From: Carya illinoinensis
Lineage: Eukaryota > Streptophyta > Magnoliopsida > Fagales > Juglandaceae
NCBI RefSeq assembly: GCF_018687715.1
Contig: NC_056753.1
Location: 12,074,501 to 12,138,500, forward strand
Direction of reading: 5' to 3'
DNA length: 64,000 nt
Both the position numbers and the translations under genes were made by a program. Positions within the stretch are counted from its first letter, which is position 1. Every line of letters starts with the position of its first letter. Below the pieces are notes generated by a model. It was given only the letters and a program-made list of their open reading frames with translations. It had not been told where the DNA came from and made no database searches. Below, one piece after another: positions 1 to 12,148 of the stretch.

Positions 1-1846
1 ATACACAACTAATGAACTTCATAACTAAATGCATGTAAAAAATTAAAAAAAAAAAAAATCCACTAAATATTACATTGTTTGAACAAATTTGCTTAGAACA
101 ATACCAAACACATACATTACTTTAATTAAAATTCCAATACCCAACAACAAATATGAAAAAGTTGTAACATCATCGCGGAAGGACTTTGATTTGCTATCAT
201 CATGAAAATAGTCCCATTTTGATTTGCTATCCACCTGCAGTTCATCAAAAGAAAAACAAAAACAAACCACCACTTTTGATATGATTAGCATAAAGGTTTA
301 AAAAGTTATAACCACATAATGTAAAAATGTAAAGAGAGATCATTTACTACCACAAAGGAAATCACATTAAAAATATTACTAATTGGTATAGTCGAACTGA
401 TTCTATGATCATGTTGAACAATATTATTGGTGGGATTAGACCTTTTTCTATCAAAAATGAATCTTAAAGGGAGCAAATCCAGCTCCTGTAGGCTGCCATT
501 TTTACCTTTTCAAGTATGCTGCAGATGAGGATCAGTGCATTTGCTAATCAAGTATGTTGGTAGGAAAGAGTAAGAGAAGGATCTCCAGAGACAGAGAAAC
601 TACAACATATATTGGATAATATCTATTTTCCAAACACATCATGTAGTAGAAAATTACACGAGTTTAATGATGTACTATCACCATATGTCCACCAAGTAGC
701 AAACTTTACAGTTAAGGACTCCTGATTTTCTTAAAAATCACACAATGCCTTGGAGAGACAATGGAGCTAGAGAGGCATCATGATATTTGTTTAAGGAATT
801 CTTCACACCAAGTGTTCAGTGTTTTAAATGATTTATGTGCATTTACATGATATACAAGAACACAACATTCGGCCCCTCTATTACAAAATCATCACAAATC
901 TCTAAAGATGATATATTTTATACCCATGTTTAACAAAATAACAAAAGAAACCCAGATCTACCAAAGATTCTCCCCCTTTTCATTTTTCTACAAAATGTTA
1001 TAGAGAAATATTTGGAAGTACAAATAATGAACCATTGACTTCAGTCTTTGTTTATAGATTCATAAGCAGATATATCATATTAATCACCTGATCACTGCAA
1101 CTAACATTGGCTTAAAAAAGACAAACTAATTGACTCTGATATGGGTTCTTTATTTCTTCCTAATGACTATTTAATATTCAATAATTGTATTTGTTTTTTA
1201 ACACAAACTATAACGACAAAAAGTACACAAGTTTTTTTTTTTTTTATGATACAAGCAATGTACTTAGAAACTTAAGTACCTCAAAACTGAAAACACACAG
1301 TTATTGAGATTTTGGGAAAATACTGATCTGCTTCTAAAACACCTAAGTACTTCAAAAACAACCCAAACCATTTCTCATGCACAAAAACATAGTTAAGTAT
1401 TAACTAAGTATATTATAATTAAAAATAATAAAAAGAAAAATGGGAAACAAATAGCAAAACAAAATGGGAATTTATCTGCAAATCGGAAAGGCCATGCAAA
1501 TATCATCAACATTAATGTATATATAGTTTCTCTATCAAAGATGATCACTACTCCAAATCTAAACAGATCTATTATTTATTTTTCCTTTTATGCACATAGC
1601 AACAAACCCAATCTTTAAGTGCTTAGAAAAATGTCTATTTCTCCTTTGTTCAACTAAATAGATCTAACCAATAAAAATAATCCTCAAACATTCTCATCAA
1701 AAACCAAAATCAACAAAGAGAGAACAAAACAAATGGAGAGAAGAAATAAAACATACCCAAATGGATCCCAACCTCAAGCACTTCCACTGATTGCAGAGAG
1801 AGAGATAGAGAAGATGAGAGAGTCATTATGGGAGGGGCTAGGGCAT

Positions 1847-1914
<68 letters not shown>

Positions 1915-2196
1915 CGGCTAAGGATTCCATGTGTGAGAGAACGAGAGAGAGAGACGGAGAGGAATGGTCCATCTGGCTACTAGAATATAATCATATATGT
2001 AAATATACCAACCCATGCGATACAGGGTGTTAATATCGAACCTGAGTTTCATACCTGGGTCAGGACTAGATGAAACCGATTATTAGAATGCAGGTACTAG
2101 CCCGGGTTTGACCCGATCCGAAAACCGTAACTGAAAATCTGGTTATCTGGGTTCCTGGCCGGGCCGGGCAAAAAGGGGCTCGGATGAACACTCCTA
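1..2196. mobile_element. Right part of a hAT-like element (left end outside window), low confidence
   Basis: The sequence at 2182-2196 (ggatgaacactccta) is the same kind of inverted terminus as the right end of the hAT element at 13923-13937. Beyond it, the 4-kb LTR-like repeat starts abruptly at 2197. The 100 bp before the end contain the C/G-rich 'acccgatccgaaaacc' subterminal style common in plant hAT elements. No matching left end is clear in 1-2022. A weak candidate, cagggtgttaatatcg at 2023, would make a 174-bp MITE but shows no 8-bp target duplication. Positions 1-1730 are AT-rich with no recognisable protein. Confidence 0.4.
1852..1911. repeat. (AG)n microsatellite
   Basis: About 30 uninterrupted AG units, with shorter GA-rich stretches on both sides (1795-1830, 1935-1965). 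On the minus strand the neighbourhood reads as a CT-rich leader followed by a possible splice donor near 1750. That could be the 5' end of a captured gene, but nothing identifies it. Confidence 0.95.
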
Positions 2197-2388
2197 GTTT
2201 AGTTTAAATCATATTCTATCTTAATTCTTTTCAATATTTTCAGTTAAATTAGTGTTTACGCATTTTCAAATCAGTATTTAAAACCCACAATTAGATCGAT
2301 TTGAAGACTCCAAGATAAAGGGTTGGGATTAAATACTCAGGCCCCTAGCTTTTCCCCTCATTTTCCTCTCTTCCCTCTCTCTTTCCTC
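2197..2388 (+). mobile_element. 4-kb LTR-like repeat, copy 1, left fragment
   Basis: This stretch aligns with the reverse complement of about 33840-34020 in copy 2. Shared blocks include the run around 'attaaatactcaggcccctagc' (2330-2352) and the CT-rich stretch that follows. It continues at 13938 after the hAT element. The part left of 2197 was displaced by the element ending at 2196. Confidence 0.7.
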
Positions 2389-2403
2389 TAGGGGTGTTCA
2401 TCT
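2389..2403 (+). repeat. hAT terminal inverted repeat, left
   Basis: taggggtgttcatct; pairs with the inverse of 13923-13937 at 13 of 15 positions. Preceded by target duplication copy ctttcctc (2381-2388). Confidence 0.88.
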
Positions 2404-3018
2404 GAATCCAGATTTCAAAAACCCAGGTGGATAATCGGATTCCATCCAGATTGTAACCAGATATCAGGATTGTTTGCCTTTTTTTTTTTATTTGATAAAA
2501 CCCGAATCCAGGTTATAATCGGATTCAATCCGGTTTCGTAATATTTTATTTAAAAAAAAACTTTATAGCTTGAAAAAAAAATTATAGCACTTTAAAAAAA
2601 ATTCTGATATCCTCTCCAAATTGCCTAGATTTTTAAAAAATAATAATAATTTAAACACTTTTAAAAAGTTTTTTTAAAAAATAAATTGAAGAACAAAATT
2701 TAAAAAAAAATACAAAATAGGTAATATTGTTGTTACATCACAATGAAAAACATAAATTTACAAAGAAAATAAATAAATAATAATACATCAAAGCTAATTA
2801 AACTAATACAATGTTACTACTCTTAACCGATAAAAAAAAATAAAAAATAAAAATTCACTACTCTTCACATCTTCAATCTGGAATTGGGGTAAGCTGCACA
2901 AGGGAACTTTTTTGAAGAATTATTAGTACCCAAACTGCATCATTCTATGCATATACTACTGTTCCATGCTGACATTAGAAAATTCCAAAAATATAATAAA
3001 TTCACCCAGAGTCTTCAC

Positions 3019-4008
3019 CTTATTGTACTGGAACTTGAATATTGTCTCAATACCCCTGTCTATTACCCCCACAAATGCAGCAAACATAACCAAGATCATC
3101 CTTCAAGACAAAAGAATGATCACAGTCTTCCCCTCCTCTTGCTTGTTCTTTGGATAGAGGATCTACAGCATCATCCTAGTGAAAGTAGCATAAAATTAAG
3201 TTAATATAGTCAATAATATCAAGTTATCCATATCAATTTCACATTTATAAAAAGTTATTTCTCCAGTCCCTAGTAAGGTTGAGTGACCATGACCATTTTC
3301 TAGTTTTTTGGTAATACCAAACAAACGCCTTAAATTGGAACCTAGATTTTCAGGATTGAGGATTGAGTATGATTCATATTAACAATGCTTGTGCAGCAAC
3401 TTTGAAGCATATATAAGCAAAACTTTGTCATTAGTGCTCATTACAAAAACACATAACTTCTAGTTTTAAGGGCAGGAGATAAACATAAAATATAAAAAAT
3501 GAGAAAAGAGCTTATGCAATGCATACATAACTAAGAAAAATTATAGGAGTAAAAGTTTAAACAAACAAAATAACATGAATCTATGTTTAAACTACCAGCA
3601 ATTAACATACATTTTAGATACACTAATGCATTCCATCCAACAGAATCACCTGGCAATGACTTCTTTGCAGAAAGTATTCATCATCTTCTTCAGTCTATCT
3701 CATCTTAGAGAAAAATAAAACAGAATGCACAAACTGAGAATTAAGAACCATGTCTGTCTTGACAATGACTAAACTTTAAATACCTTCGAACATTCTAACG
3801 CCATTGACATCTCCTTCCACATATCTTCCAGGCCATCATCTTCAGCATCAGTTTGATGATTGTCTTCATCGTCTATGCCAACATAAACACCCTTTTCTCC
3901 CTTGATTTCGAGCTTGTCACCATTTTCTCTCTTGACTTTGAGCTCAGCACTTGCTTTTTCTCGTTGAGCTCCTCCCTTTTTAGCATTAACAAGAGGGACA
4001 CGATAATC
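3019..4008 (-). pseudogene. Captured exons of a DRD1/CHR35 (CLASSY-related SNF2) gene
   Basis: Two exons with intact-looking splice sites lie on the minus strand. Exon one (4008 to 3784, 75 codons, open) is preceded by an AG acceptor and ends at a GT donor. It encodes an acidic linker containing DDGLEDMWKEMSMALECSK. Exon two (3175 to 3019) encodes [16 protein letters not shown] and then [15 protein letters not shown], with a single-base frameshift between them near 3070. From memory of the family, this matches the segment just before the helicase domain of CHROMATIN REMODELING 35/DRD1-type SNF2 proteins, including the C-x2-C pair. The ATPase domains are absent. It lies inside the hAT element, so I infer transposon-mediated capture of genomic DNA, since an intron is kept between the exons. 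Confidence 0.75.
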
Positions 4009-4295
4009 CTACCAATAATTAGAAGGGCAGGATAAAAATGTTATCAGAACAACAACTTGCATTAATTACTTGATATCACTAATAAAGAGCATTAATCACT
4101 TGACATATCAGAATATCCCAATTAAGCAACATTTTTACCTCAAGCAAATGCAAACGGTACAAAATCAACATAACACAACAGACTGAAAGAAGTAACACCC
4201 TCCATAAAGACATCTCGTGGCTTTCAATATATATATATAGAGTAATCAACATTCTAAAAAATATAGAAATATTTTTCTATTTATATAGCTTCTGA

Positions 4296-4370
4296 TCTTT
4301 GTAGAAGTATTGGGCTAGAGCCAACAATAACAAATCCAACTGGAGCACCCAGACCCTTTGACAGGCATAC
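4296..4370 (-). pseudogene. Captured fragment of L-threonine aldolase
   Basis: Read on the minus strand from 4370, the sequence gives VCLSKGLGAPVGFVIVGS, preceded by a possible acceptor (ccag). This is the conserved segment around the PLP-binding lysine (SKGLGAPVG) of low-specificity L-threonine aldolase (THA1-type), a PLP enzyme that splits threonine to glycine and acetaldehyde. After about 25 codons the similarity ends and a stop follows. Only this exon piece is present, so it cannot encode an enzyme. It lies between other captured fragments in the same orientation. Confidence 0.7.
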
Positions 4371-4545
4371 CTGGTTCACAAATTTAAATGAGACAAAAGC
4401 ATTGGCAATATGTGGTCTAATAAATAATGAACTTCAGAATTAAGTTGCAAGTAATATCAACAAGTGATGGTACTGAAAACTTGCAGAATAAAAAGATCTA
4501 AGAATGCCCACACAAGCCAAAACATAATAATATACTTATAGTTAC

Positions 4546-4738
4546 AGATGGTTTGTCAAATGTGCTGAGCCCAACACCAATGGCAATGACTTGAAGGCCC
4601 TACAAAAGAAATAATGAGTTTGATTAAAGCCCCCACAAATAAATGGGAATTGATACAAAGTAAGGCCTCATACCATGATTGAATATGTAGTGTATGCAAA
4701 GTCAGAAGCTCCAAAGTTCACACCATCAAGAACAAAAA
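4546..4738 (-). pseudogene. Captured two-exon fragment of an unidentified gene
   Basis: On the minus strand, an open stretch ending at 4674 reads VNFGASDFAYTTYSIM and stops at a GTATGA donor. After an intron with a TTTTGTAG acceptor, exon 4599-4546 (exactly 18 codons) reads GLQVIAIGVGLSTFDKPS before a GTAACT donor. Open frames bounded by good splice sites suggest real exons of a host gene. The second piece is hydrophobic and could be part of a membrane protein. I do not recognise the family. It may belong to the same source as its neighbours or to a separate capture. Confidence 0.45.
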
Positions 4739-4772
4739 ATTAAGTTGCTGAAATTGAAGGAAGAGGGCTACT

Positions 4773-6924
4773 TTAAGAAGAAAAAAATGTAGAGGTTAAG
4801 TTAAATGGATAAAATAGAAATAAAAAATCATAAATTAACAAATAAAAGCATTTACATTCGATGTCAACATCTTCTACATGCTCCTCCACCTCCCTAGAAC
4901 TAAGTGGTTCACAACTCAACCAATTTTGCGTGCAGATTAATGCTTGGACAGTCTCCGGCACTAATGAGCTTCGGTATGGGTCTATTACACATCCACCGGT
5001 GCTGAATGCGGACTCGGATGCGATGGTGAAAATAAGGATGACCAATATATCACGTGCGATCTCTACAAAGATGGGATATCTAAATGAGTTCCTCTTCCAC
5101 CAATCCAAAATCTTCAACCCAGATACTTTTGGTTCAATCACATCCGACAAATACCTCTCTAAGTCCGAGCTAAATACTAAATTTTTTTGCCCCTCAAGAT
5201 ATCGATCTAGAGATGTATCAAAATCTTCATATTCCAAGTCGTCACCAATAATATTTGAGGAACTTGAAACTTGTGCCATATTTGATCTTCCACTATCTAG
5301 CCCATAAAACTTGTGGTATTGCTCAATCAAACAATTCATGAGAAATCTTACATTGGCCTCAATTCTATCTCCGCATTCATCCCCTTTGCACTTTTTTAAC
5401 CAATATGACAAGGTTGTAATCTTATATCGAAGGTCAAGGACAAAAGCTACATAAACAATCATGTTCATCTTATTCGTCCTCCCCCAATATTTATCAAACT
5501 TAAGTTTCATATTAGATGCCATCCTTCTCAACATATCATCCCCACTCTAACCCATTTTGTTCAAATTGTGTTCAATTGTAGAAATTTGTTGAAATAACAT
5601 GTTAGATGTCACGTAAGATGAGCCGAAGATTTTCAAAGTGGCATTATAAAAAACTTTTAGAAACTTAATAAAAACACGAGCCCTTTCCCAATCTTCAAAT
5701 GGAGGCACCGCAAGCTGTGCTCCCTCACTCTCATTAGCACAAAAGCTTTTTCATATTTTTCAACAATACTAAGCACTGGGTATGTGAAGTTCCATCTAGT
5801 AGGAACATCTAGACACACCATTTTTTCACACACAATATTCAGCTCCTTTGCACATGTTTTAAACATATCAAGTCTTGCCGGTGAGGGCCTCACAAATCTT
5901 ATTGCTTCTCTAATATTATTTATAGCATCATATATCATTTTTAAACCATCACATACAATGAGGTTTAAAATATGTGTAGCACATCGCACATGTATAAACT
6001 CGCCTTCCAAAATTTTAAACTCCTTATCTCTTATGTTCCTCCTCACATGATCAATAGCGACATCATTAGAGGTGGCATTATCCACAATGATTGTACAAAG
6101 GTGGTTAATCTCCCAATCCATCAAGCAAGACTCTAACATCCAAACAATGGTCTCAACTCTATGATTAGGAATCTTGAAAAACATTATGATTTTCTTGTGT
6201 AATACCCAACTTTGATCAACAAAATTATACGTGACACAAATATAATTCTTATTTCGCACCGATGTCCATATATCGGTGGTCAAACAAACTCTTTGATTGC
6301 TCAACAAAGCCTTCAACTTTTGCTTCTCCTCCTTGTATAAACCAATACAATCTTTTTAGAAGGTGGTTCGGGATGACAAGTTGTGTCTACGCTCTAAATA
6401 ACCAAGAGTTTAACAAATGCAGGATGCTCTATAAGCTTGAATGGCAATTCACACTGGATAAACAAATTAGAAATCATTGCCTTTAATTTTTCATGATCAT
6501 ATTGTCCTAACATTTTAGGACTAGATCCTCTACCATCCATTCTAACTCCAGTGTGTGATGGTGATTTATCATTCTCAAGATTTTTATCCTATCTAATGGG
6601 AGAATCCGAACAAGTTTATCCTAGGTGGTGCGACATTGATGAAGTACCATTTTTATAATGGCATCCATAAATCTTGAAACAATAATTGCTTTGAGCTTTA
6701 GGTGCAATAGGATCAATAGGTTCAATCTTTGTAAAATGATCCCATACATGAGATTGATTGGTAGCCTTCTTGGCTCTTTTTGGCTTTGGGGGAAGAGATG
6801 GTATCGGCCTGGGGTTTGGGGTATTCATGGAGGAAGGCACTAAAGGACTAGTGCCTTCCTCCATGTCTAATGAAACATGAACTGAACTAGAACCACCAAC
6901 ACTATCACTAAAACTATCTTCCAT
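4773..6924 (-). pseudogene. hAT transposase, BED-finger type, degraded
   Basis: Three segments read in order on the minus strand. First (6924-6616) is an N-terminal region with a BED-like zinc finger (HVWDHFTKIEP ... NYC ... TSSMSHHL), in which the first zinc-binding Cys appears replaced by Ser. Second (6316-5657) is the RNase-H-like core, with the catalytic-Asp motifs LTTDIWTS and VDNATSND and the conserved CATHILNLIV and PTRWNFTY. Third (5534-4773) is the C-terminal dimerisation region containing ASESAFSTGG, DPYRSSL and CTQNWL. A frameshift near 5735 and a stop near 5545 separate the second and third. The family cuts and pastes hAT DNA as a dimer. This copy is inactive as read. Confidence 0.88.
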
Positions 6925-7323
6925 CTGTTTTAAGCATAATAAAAAGAATATATATAATAAATATTTGTCGATTTAGAGCTTTAATAAATATTATGCAAAT
7001 TTTGGTTCAGCAAATATATATCAATATATGAATACAGAGAGCAAGGGAGCTAGCCACAAGTGGTCCAGTACAACTTCAATACAATGAGTGATTACAACCT
7101 AGATTCTAGGCCCATTTTGATGATTTATTTTTTGTCTGTTTCATCTGTTTCATTGTCCATTTTTTGTACCATAGGGGTTCCATTATTCAGTCCAAATAAC
7201 TATCTCAACCTACATTCTTCTACATATTTTAGATGTAAATAAGGGAGAGAGACTTGAAAGTTCAACTGGACGTGTTGCTTCACGTGATATAGTCCAGTTT
7301 GTTCCTTTCCAGGATGTACAAGG

Positions 7324-7620
7324 TGTAAGAATTAGAGAAAATAGAGGAGAGAGCATTTGAACTCTATTTTCATATTTCTGTTGTTGTTGAATTACATTGT
7401 ATAGGCTTGCTTTTATAGACACAATCTAAGGTGTATATACACTCGAGAAGGGAATAAAAAAGCAGAGACTAAAAACTTATTGCATAACAGAATATACTAG
7501 CACTAGTTGTCGCTAACAGAGAATGATTCTCTTGAATCTTCTGTTGCTGTGGTGGAGCTTTCCAGAATACCAAATGAGCCATTATGCTTGCGAGGTGAAT
7601 TTATACAAGTCAGGTTGATA
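7324..7620 (-). repeat. Copia 3' LTR
   Basis: Begins tgtaagaattag and ends ggttgata in plus orientation, with its partner at 11853-12148. Adjoined on the right by the polypurine tract. The 5' terminus in minus orientation is TATCAACC rather than a canonical TG. Confidence 0.92.
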
Positions 7621-7631
7621 TGCCCCCGCGA
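7621..7631 (-). promoter_or_regulatory. Copia polypurine tract
   Basis: Minus strand CGCGGGGGCA abuts the 3' LTR, the position of the plus-strand primer in LTR retroelements. Short and C-interrupted, so the exact limits are uncertain. Confidence 0.6.
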
Positions 7632-7920
7632 GTCCACTGGGGGTGCAATCAGAGTGAGACTCGTCCGCAATGTGTTGAACTTGTCTGCTACCAATGGCTT
7701 AGTAAATATGTCTACTAACTAATCCTTACTACTACAAAAAGAAATCTGAAGTGATTTGGTAGCAACTCTATCCCTTACAAAATGGAAATCGATGTCCATA
7801 TGTTTAGTCCGGGAATGATAAACTGGATTTGCAGTCAGGTATGTGGCCCCTAAGTTATCGCACCACAAAATTGGGAGCTTGAGGCAAAGAGAAACCAAGT
7901 TCTTTAATGAGAGTTTGTAA

Positions 7921-9201
7921 CTAGATCAATTCAGCAGTAGTAATAGCCAAGGCTTTATACTCTGCCTTAGTGCTCGACCGAGCCACTGTCTTTAGTTTTC
8001 TTGAACTCCATGAGATGAGGTGAGTTCTTAAGAATATGCAGAAGCCTCCCATGGACCTTCTATCATCTGGACACCCTGCCCAGTCTGCATTAGAGTAGGC
8101 ATGAAGGTTGAAGTTTGATTTGTAAGGAAAGAACAGACCATGGTGAAGGGACTGTTTGACGTACCTAAGGATATGTTTGACTGCTGTCCAGTGGCTGAGT
8201 TTCGGGTCATGCATGAATTGACATACTCTGTTTACAGAGTAAGATAGGTCTGGTCTGGCTAGAGAAAGATATTGCAAGTTTCCTACTACACTTCAGAGTA
8301 ATGTAACATCATCAAAGGAGGGGGAATCGAATTTGGACAATTTTGTAGAGGCTGACATAGGTGAAGAAATGGGATTTGCCTCAAGCATGCGTGTCTTTGT
8401 TAAAATATCAGTAATGTATTTCTTTTGAGAGAGACAAATTCCATTTGGCAAGTAATGAAGTTCCAAACCCAAAAAATAGGATAATCGTCCCAAGTCAGAA
8501 ACAGGAAAGACATTCTGAAGTGCAGTTAGAAGACTTTCAATAGCAGGGGGGAGGAGAAGGTGATTACCATGTCGTCTACATAGACGAGGACAAAAATGTG
8601 AAGACCAGTTCTGTTGAGAATAAACAAAGAGGGATCACCTTGTGATGCTGAAAATCCATACTAGAGGAGCCATGAACTTAGTCGAGCGAACCAGGCTCGG
8701 GGTGACTGTTTTAGCCATATATGGCTTTGTTGAGCTTGCAAATGTGATTAGGCTTCTGAGGATCGATGAATCCGGGAGGTTGTTGCATGAATACCGTTTC
8801 AGTTAGATCGCCGTGTAGAAACGTGTTTTGGATGTCAATCTGTCGAAGGGGCCATGCTTGTGAGATTGTGATGGAAAGCACAAGTCGGATTGTTGATGGC
8901 TTGACAATAGGACTAAAAGTTTCCGTGTAGTTGATTCCGGGTTGTTGGTGGAAACCCTTGGCAACGAGACGGGTTTTCTCTGTTCAATTGAGCCATCGGA
9001 ACGTAACTTGGTTCTGTAAACCCACCTGCATCCAACGACGTTAGTAGCACTAAAGGATGGAACCAGACTCCATGTATGAGTACTAACAAGAGCTTCAAAT
9101 TCTCGGGACATGGCTTCATGCCATTCAGTAAATTTTGAGGTGGAAGAGAAAGTTGATGGTGGAGATGAGACATTTTCGAGTAGGGTAGGGAATGGTTCCA
9201 T
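7921..9201 (-). pseudogene. Copia reverse transcriptase and RNase H
   Basis: The RT starts with FTEWHEAMSREFEALVSTHTW and [20 protein letters not shown] (from 9201), then shifts frame near 8980. The catalytic YVDDM lies at 8569-8583 (minus), followed by GRLSYFLGLELHYL. The RNase H part includes [23 protein letters not shown], the ADWAGC site and [19 protein letters not shown]. The first acidic residue of the usual DADWAG is Asn here. At least two frame breaks and a stop near 8280 prevent translation. Confidence 0.9.
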
Positions 9202-9733
9202 CAGTAAATTGACAAGGTTTGGAGGAGTTTGTTTGGGATCTTGTTATGATTTGAGGGCGAGACGGGATTGGGAGAGGATTCTGGAGTTGAGGGAGAATGG
9301 GATTGGAGGAAGATGAAGCTTCTAGTTTAGAGGGGTTAAGGATGTGGGTTGGGCTAGGAGATTGAGTTGGGTTGTGAGTTTGAGGTGGGCTAAGGGAATG
9401 AGTTGGAGTGGTCTGTGTGATACGAGCTGGGCTATGGGATGTTTGCGTGGATTGACCCAGAATGGAGGAATGGGTAGGGTCGGATTTGTTGATAGTAGGG
9501 CCTGGACCAAGAATTGACTTTGGAAAGGTTGGAATATTTGCAGTAGAAGGAGTAGGGGGTTTTACGGAAGGTGAAGGGGAATATGGAAAATTATTTTCTG
9601 AAAAGGTTATGTCATGTGAGATGTATAACTAATGATTTTTTGTGTCAAGACATTTGTATCCTTTGTGAGACGAACTGTAGCCAAGGAAAAAACAAGGAGT
9701 GGAATGGAAACTTAGTTTATGGTGATTGTAAGG

Positions 9734-11091
9734 TCAAAGATTTGGCCAGCACAGACATCCAAAAATTTTGAGAAATTTATAGTCGGGTGGTTTGTGATAG
9801 ACCATAAAATATGGAGATTTGTTGTTGAGGATGGGTGTAGGGAGAAGGTTGATTAAATATGTTGCATTTTCAAAGGTGTCACTCCAAAAAGATAATGGAA
9901 GTGAGGCTTGGGAGAGAAGTGTGAGACCGGTTTCAACTATGTGCCTGTGTTTGCATTCTACAAGTCCATTTTGTTGATGGGTGTGGGGACACAAGAAGCG
10001 ATGAGAAATGCCAAGTGTTTTGCATAATGTGGTTAGGGGTCAAAATTCACCCCCAACATCAATTTGAATGGTGATGATTTTAGAGTTAAAAAATCGTTCG
10101 GCAAATTTAATGAAATTAGAGAAAGTGTGCAACACATCAGATTTGACTTTAATGGGAAAACACCAAGTAAATCTGGTAAAGTCATCTACAATGGATAAGT
10201 AATAAGAAAAGCGATTTCTAGAAAGTAAAGGGGTTGGACCCCATACATCAGCCCAGAGTAATTGTAAAGGCCTAGTTGTTCAAGTTGTGCTTGCATGGAA
10301 AGGGAGTTGTCGAGTAAGGGACAATCGGGGCAAGAGAAGCTGGAGTCACTTGGGAACAAGGGCAAATGGTTGTTATGCACAATGTGTGAGATGAGATCAA
10401 GGGAAGGATGTCCCATGCGTTTGTGCCATTGACTTAGAGAAACTTTTTCACCGATATGAGTGGAGGGAGCAGTAGAGGATGATGCTGAAGGAAATTGATA
10501 AAGACCATCATGAAGAGGACCGCTGATGAGGAGCAAGTTGGTCACCTTGTCCTTCACCAGAAAAAAATCATAGTGAAATTCAAAGAAACAAGAGTTATCA
10601 TTGTAGAATTGAGAAACGAAAATTAAATTCTTTGTAATTGAGGGAACATGCAACAAGTTATGAAGATGAAAAGAAGAGACAGATATTTTAAGGGAAGAAT
10701 CACCAATTTTACTGATGGGTAACCCATTTCCATTTCCTACTCGAATTAGTTCATTAGCACCATATGGTTCCGATGAAATGTTGAGGTTTGATAAATCATG
10801 TGTAATATGGTGAGTGGCTGCGGAGTCAGGATGAGGAGTCAGGGAAAGTTGAGGGAGTGGTGTAATTTGCAAAAAAGGAACGTGGGGGCTCATATTGGTA
10901 GGCATGGTCAAAGCAATAGTGACGTTGAAGAGCAACATGACCAGGTTTGTTGCAAACCTGGCATGTGGGTTGATTTGAATTATAATTTGGTGAGTTTGGA
11001 TGGGTGGAAAAACAGCCTCTGTTTGATGGAAATTGACCTCTTCCTCTGTTGGAGCAGCCTCCTTGATATGGAGTCCTACCTTTTTTATCAC
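9734..11091 (-). pseudogene. Copia protease and integrase region
   Basis: From about 10850 the minus strand reads a retropepsin-like site DSAATHHIT (family usual D-S/T-G-A, so the Gly is changed to Ala). The GAG-pre-integrase motif WHKRMGHPS follows, then a decayed integrase zinc finger (FSCPDCPLL). Integrase resumes at 9994-9734 with the conserved HQQNGLVE Glu motif and FWSDTFENATYLIN. The central catalytic Asp region (about 10000-10190) is shifted and broken. Confidence 0.85.
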
Positions 11092-11806
11092 GAGGAGTGC
11101 TGGAAGTTAGATTGGCAAAGGGTTCGAAGGGATTATTGGAATGGTTAGAGTTGTATTGGGAGAGATGGGACATGTGATTCTCGTGAATGAGAAGGAGATG
11201 GAATAGTTCATGTGAGGTGATGGGGTCAGATATGGTTGTTATAGAAGTGACGAAAGTTTCATAAGAGGGACCAAGTCTATTGAGTAGATAGTTAACAAAT
11301 TCTTTATCAAAGGTTGGGTTTCCAGTTGCAGCTAGAGTATCTGAAAGCATGCGAGCTTTGCTACAGAAATCTGATATGGATTGGTCACCACGAGACAAAT
11401 TTGTGAGTTGAAAGTGTATTTGGAATTCTTTGGCTTGTGAAAGAGACCTGAACATGGACTCAAGAGTAAGCCATAGTTCACGGGAAGTTCTGGAAGCGGT
11501 AACATAGTTGATGATTGGGTCGATAAGAGAGGAAAACAATACGCTTAGAATTAACTGGTCAGTTTTAATCCAAGAAAGGTAGGCTAGGTTGGGTGACTGA
11601 GTAAAGGCTTCAGTAGCAAGAAGGGTAGCAGGAGGTGGATGTTGTGTGCCATCTACGTAAGAGAAGAGGTCTTGGCCTCAAAGATAGGCTGAGATTTGAA
11701 CTCGCCATGATAGGTAATTATCGGGGTTGACCTTTATGGTAACTACATGAGAGAAAGAGGAGATGGAGGTAGGAGGCCCAGGGGACTTTCCAGGTTCCAA
11801 GGCCAT
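10826..11806 (-). pseudogene. Copia gag
   Basis: The start is the ATG at 11806 (minus), shortly after the primer site: MALEPGKSPGPPTSISSF, then NPDNYLSWRVQISAYL and a TGA where an Arg codon is expected. The body from 11539 contains the UBN2-type capsid region (LWLTLESMFRSLSQAKE, LNRLGPSYETF). The zinc knuckle CQVCNKPGHVALQR has Arg in place of its last Cys. Protease follows in another frame. Confidence 0.88.
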
Positions 11807-11839
11807 TATAGATGATGAATCAAGAGACTACTAGACAGC

Positions 11840-11852
11840 AGCTCTAATACCA
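11840..11852 (-). promoter_or_regulatory. Copia primer-binding site (initiator Met tRNA)
   Basis: Minus strand TGGTATTAGAGCT lies directly inside the 5' LTR. It matches the 3' end complement of plant initiator Met tRNA (TGGTATCAGAGC) with one change. Confidence 0.9.
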
Positions 11853-12148
11853 TGTAAGAATTAGAGAAAGAGAGGAGAGAGCATTTGAACTCTATTTTTG
11901 TATTTTTGTTGTTGTTGAATTACATTGTATAGGCTTGCTTTTATAGACGCAAGCTAAGGTGTATATACACTCAAGAAAGGAATAAAAAAGCAGAGAATAA
12001 AAACTTATTGCGTAACAGAATGTACTAGCACTAGCCATCACTAACAGAGAATGATTCTCTTGAATCTTCTGTTGCTGTGGTGGAGCTTTCCAGAATACCA
12101 AATGAGCCATTATGCTTGCGAGGTGAATTTATACAAGTCAGGTTGATA
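11853..12148 (-). repeat. Copia 5' LTR
   Basis: Partner of 7324-7620; adjoins the primer site at 11852. Confidence 0.92.

Larger units (their letters stand above)
7324..12148 (-). mobile_element. Ty1/copia LTR retrotransposon, degraded, minus strand
   Basis: The element has two LTRs of about 297 bp (7324-7620 and 11853-12148) differing at roughly 15-20 positions, and target duplication caagg/caggg (7319-7323, 12149-12153). Reading on the minus strand: 5' LTR, initiator-Met tRNA primer site, gag, protease, integrase, RT, RNase H, purine tract, 3' LTR. That domain order is copia's. Stops and frameshifts interrupt the polyprotein. It inserted into a hAT that already carried the BONZAI exon. Confidence 0.93.

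Noticed and set aside
1733..1921. 62-codon frame across the GA repeat
   Set aside because: Mostly a translated dinucleotide repeat (RERERE); no family features.
2023..2196. 174-bp MITE with its own ends
   Set aside because: Left terminus is only a weak match and there is no 8-bp duplication; kept as part of a larger hAT-like end.
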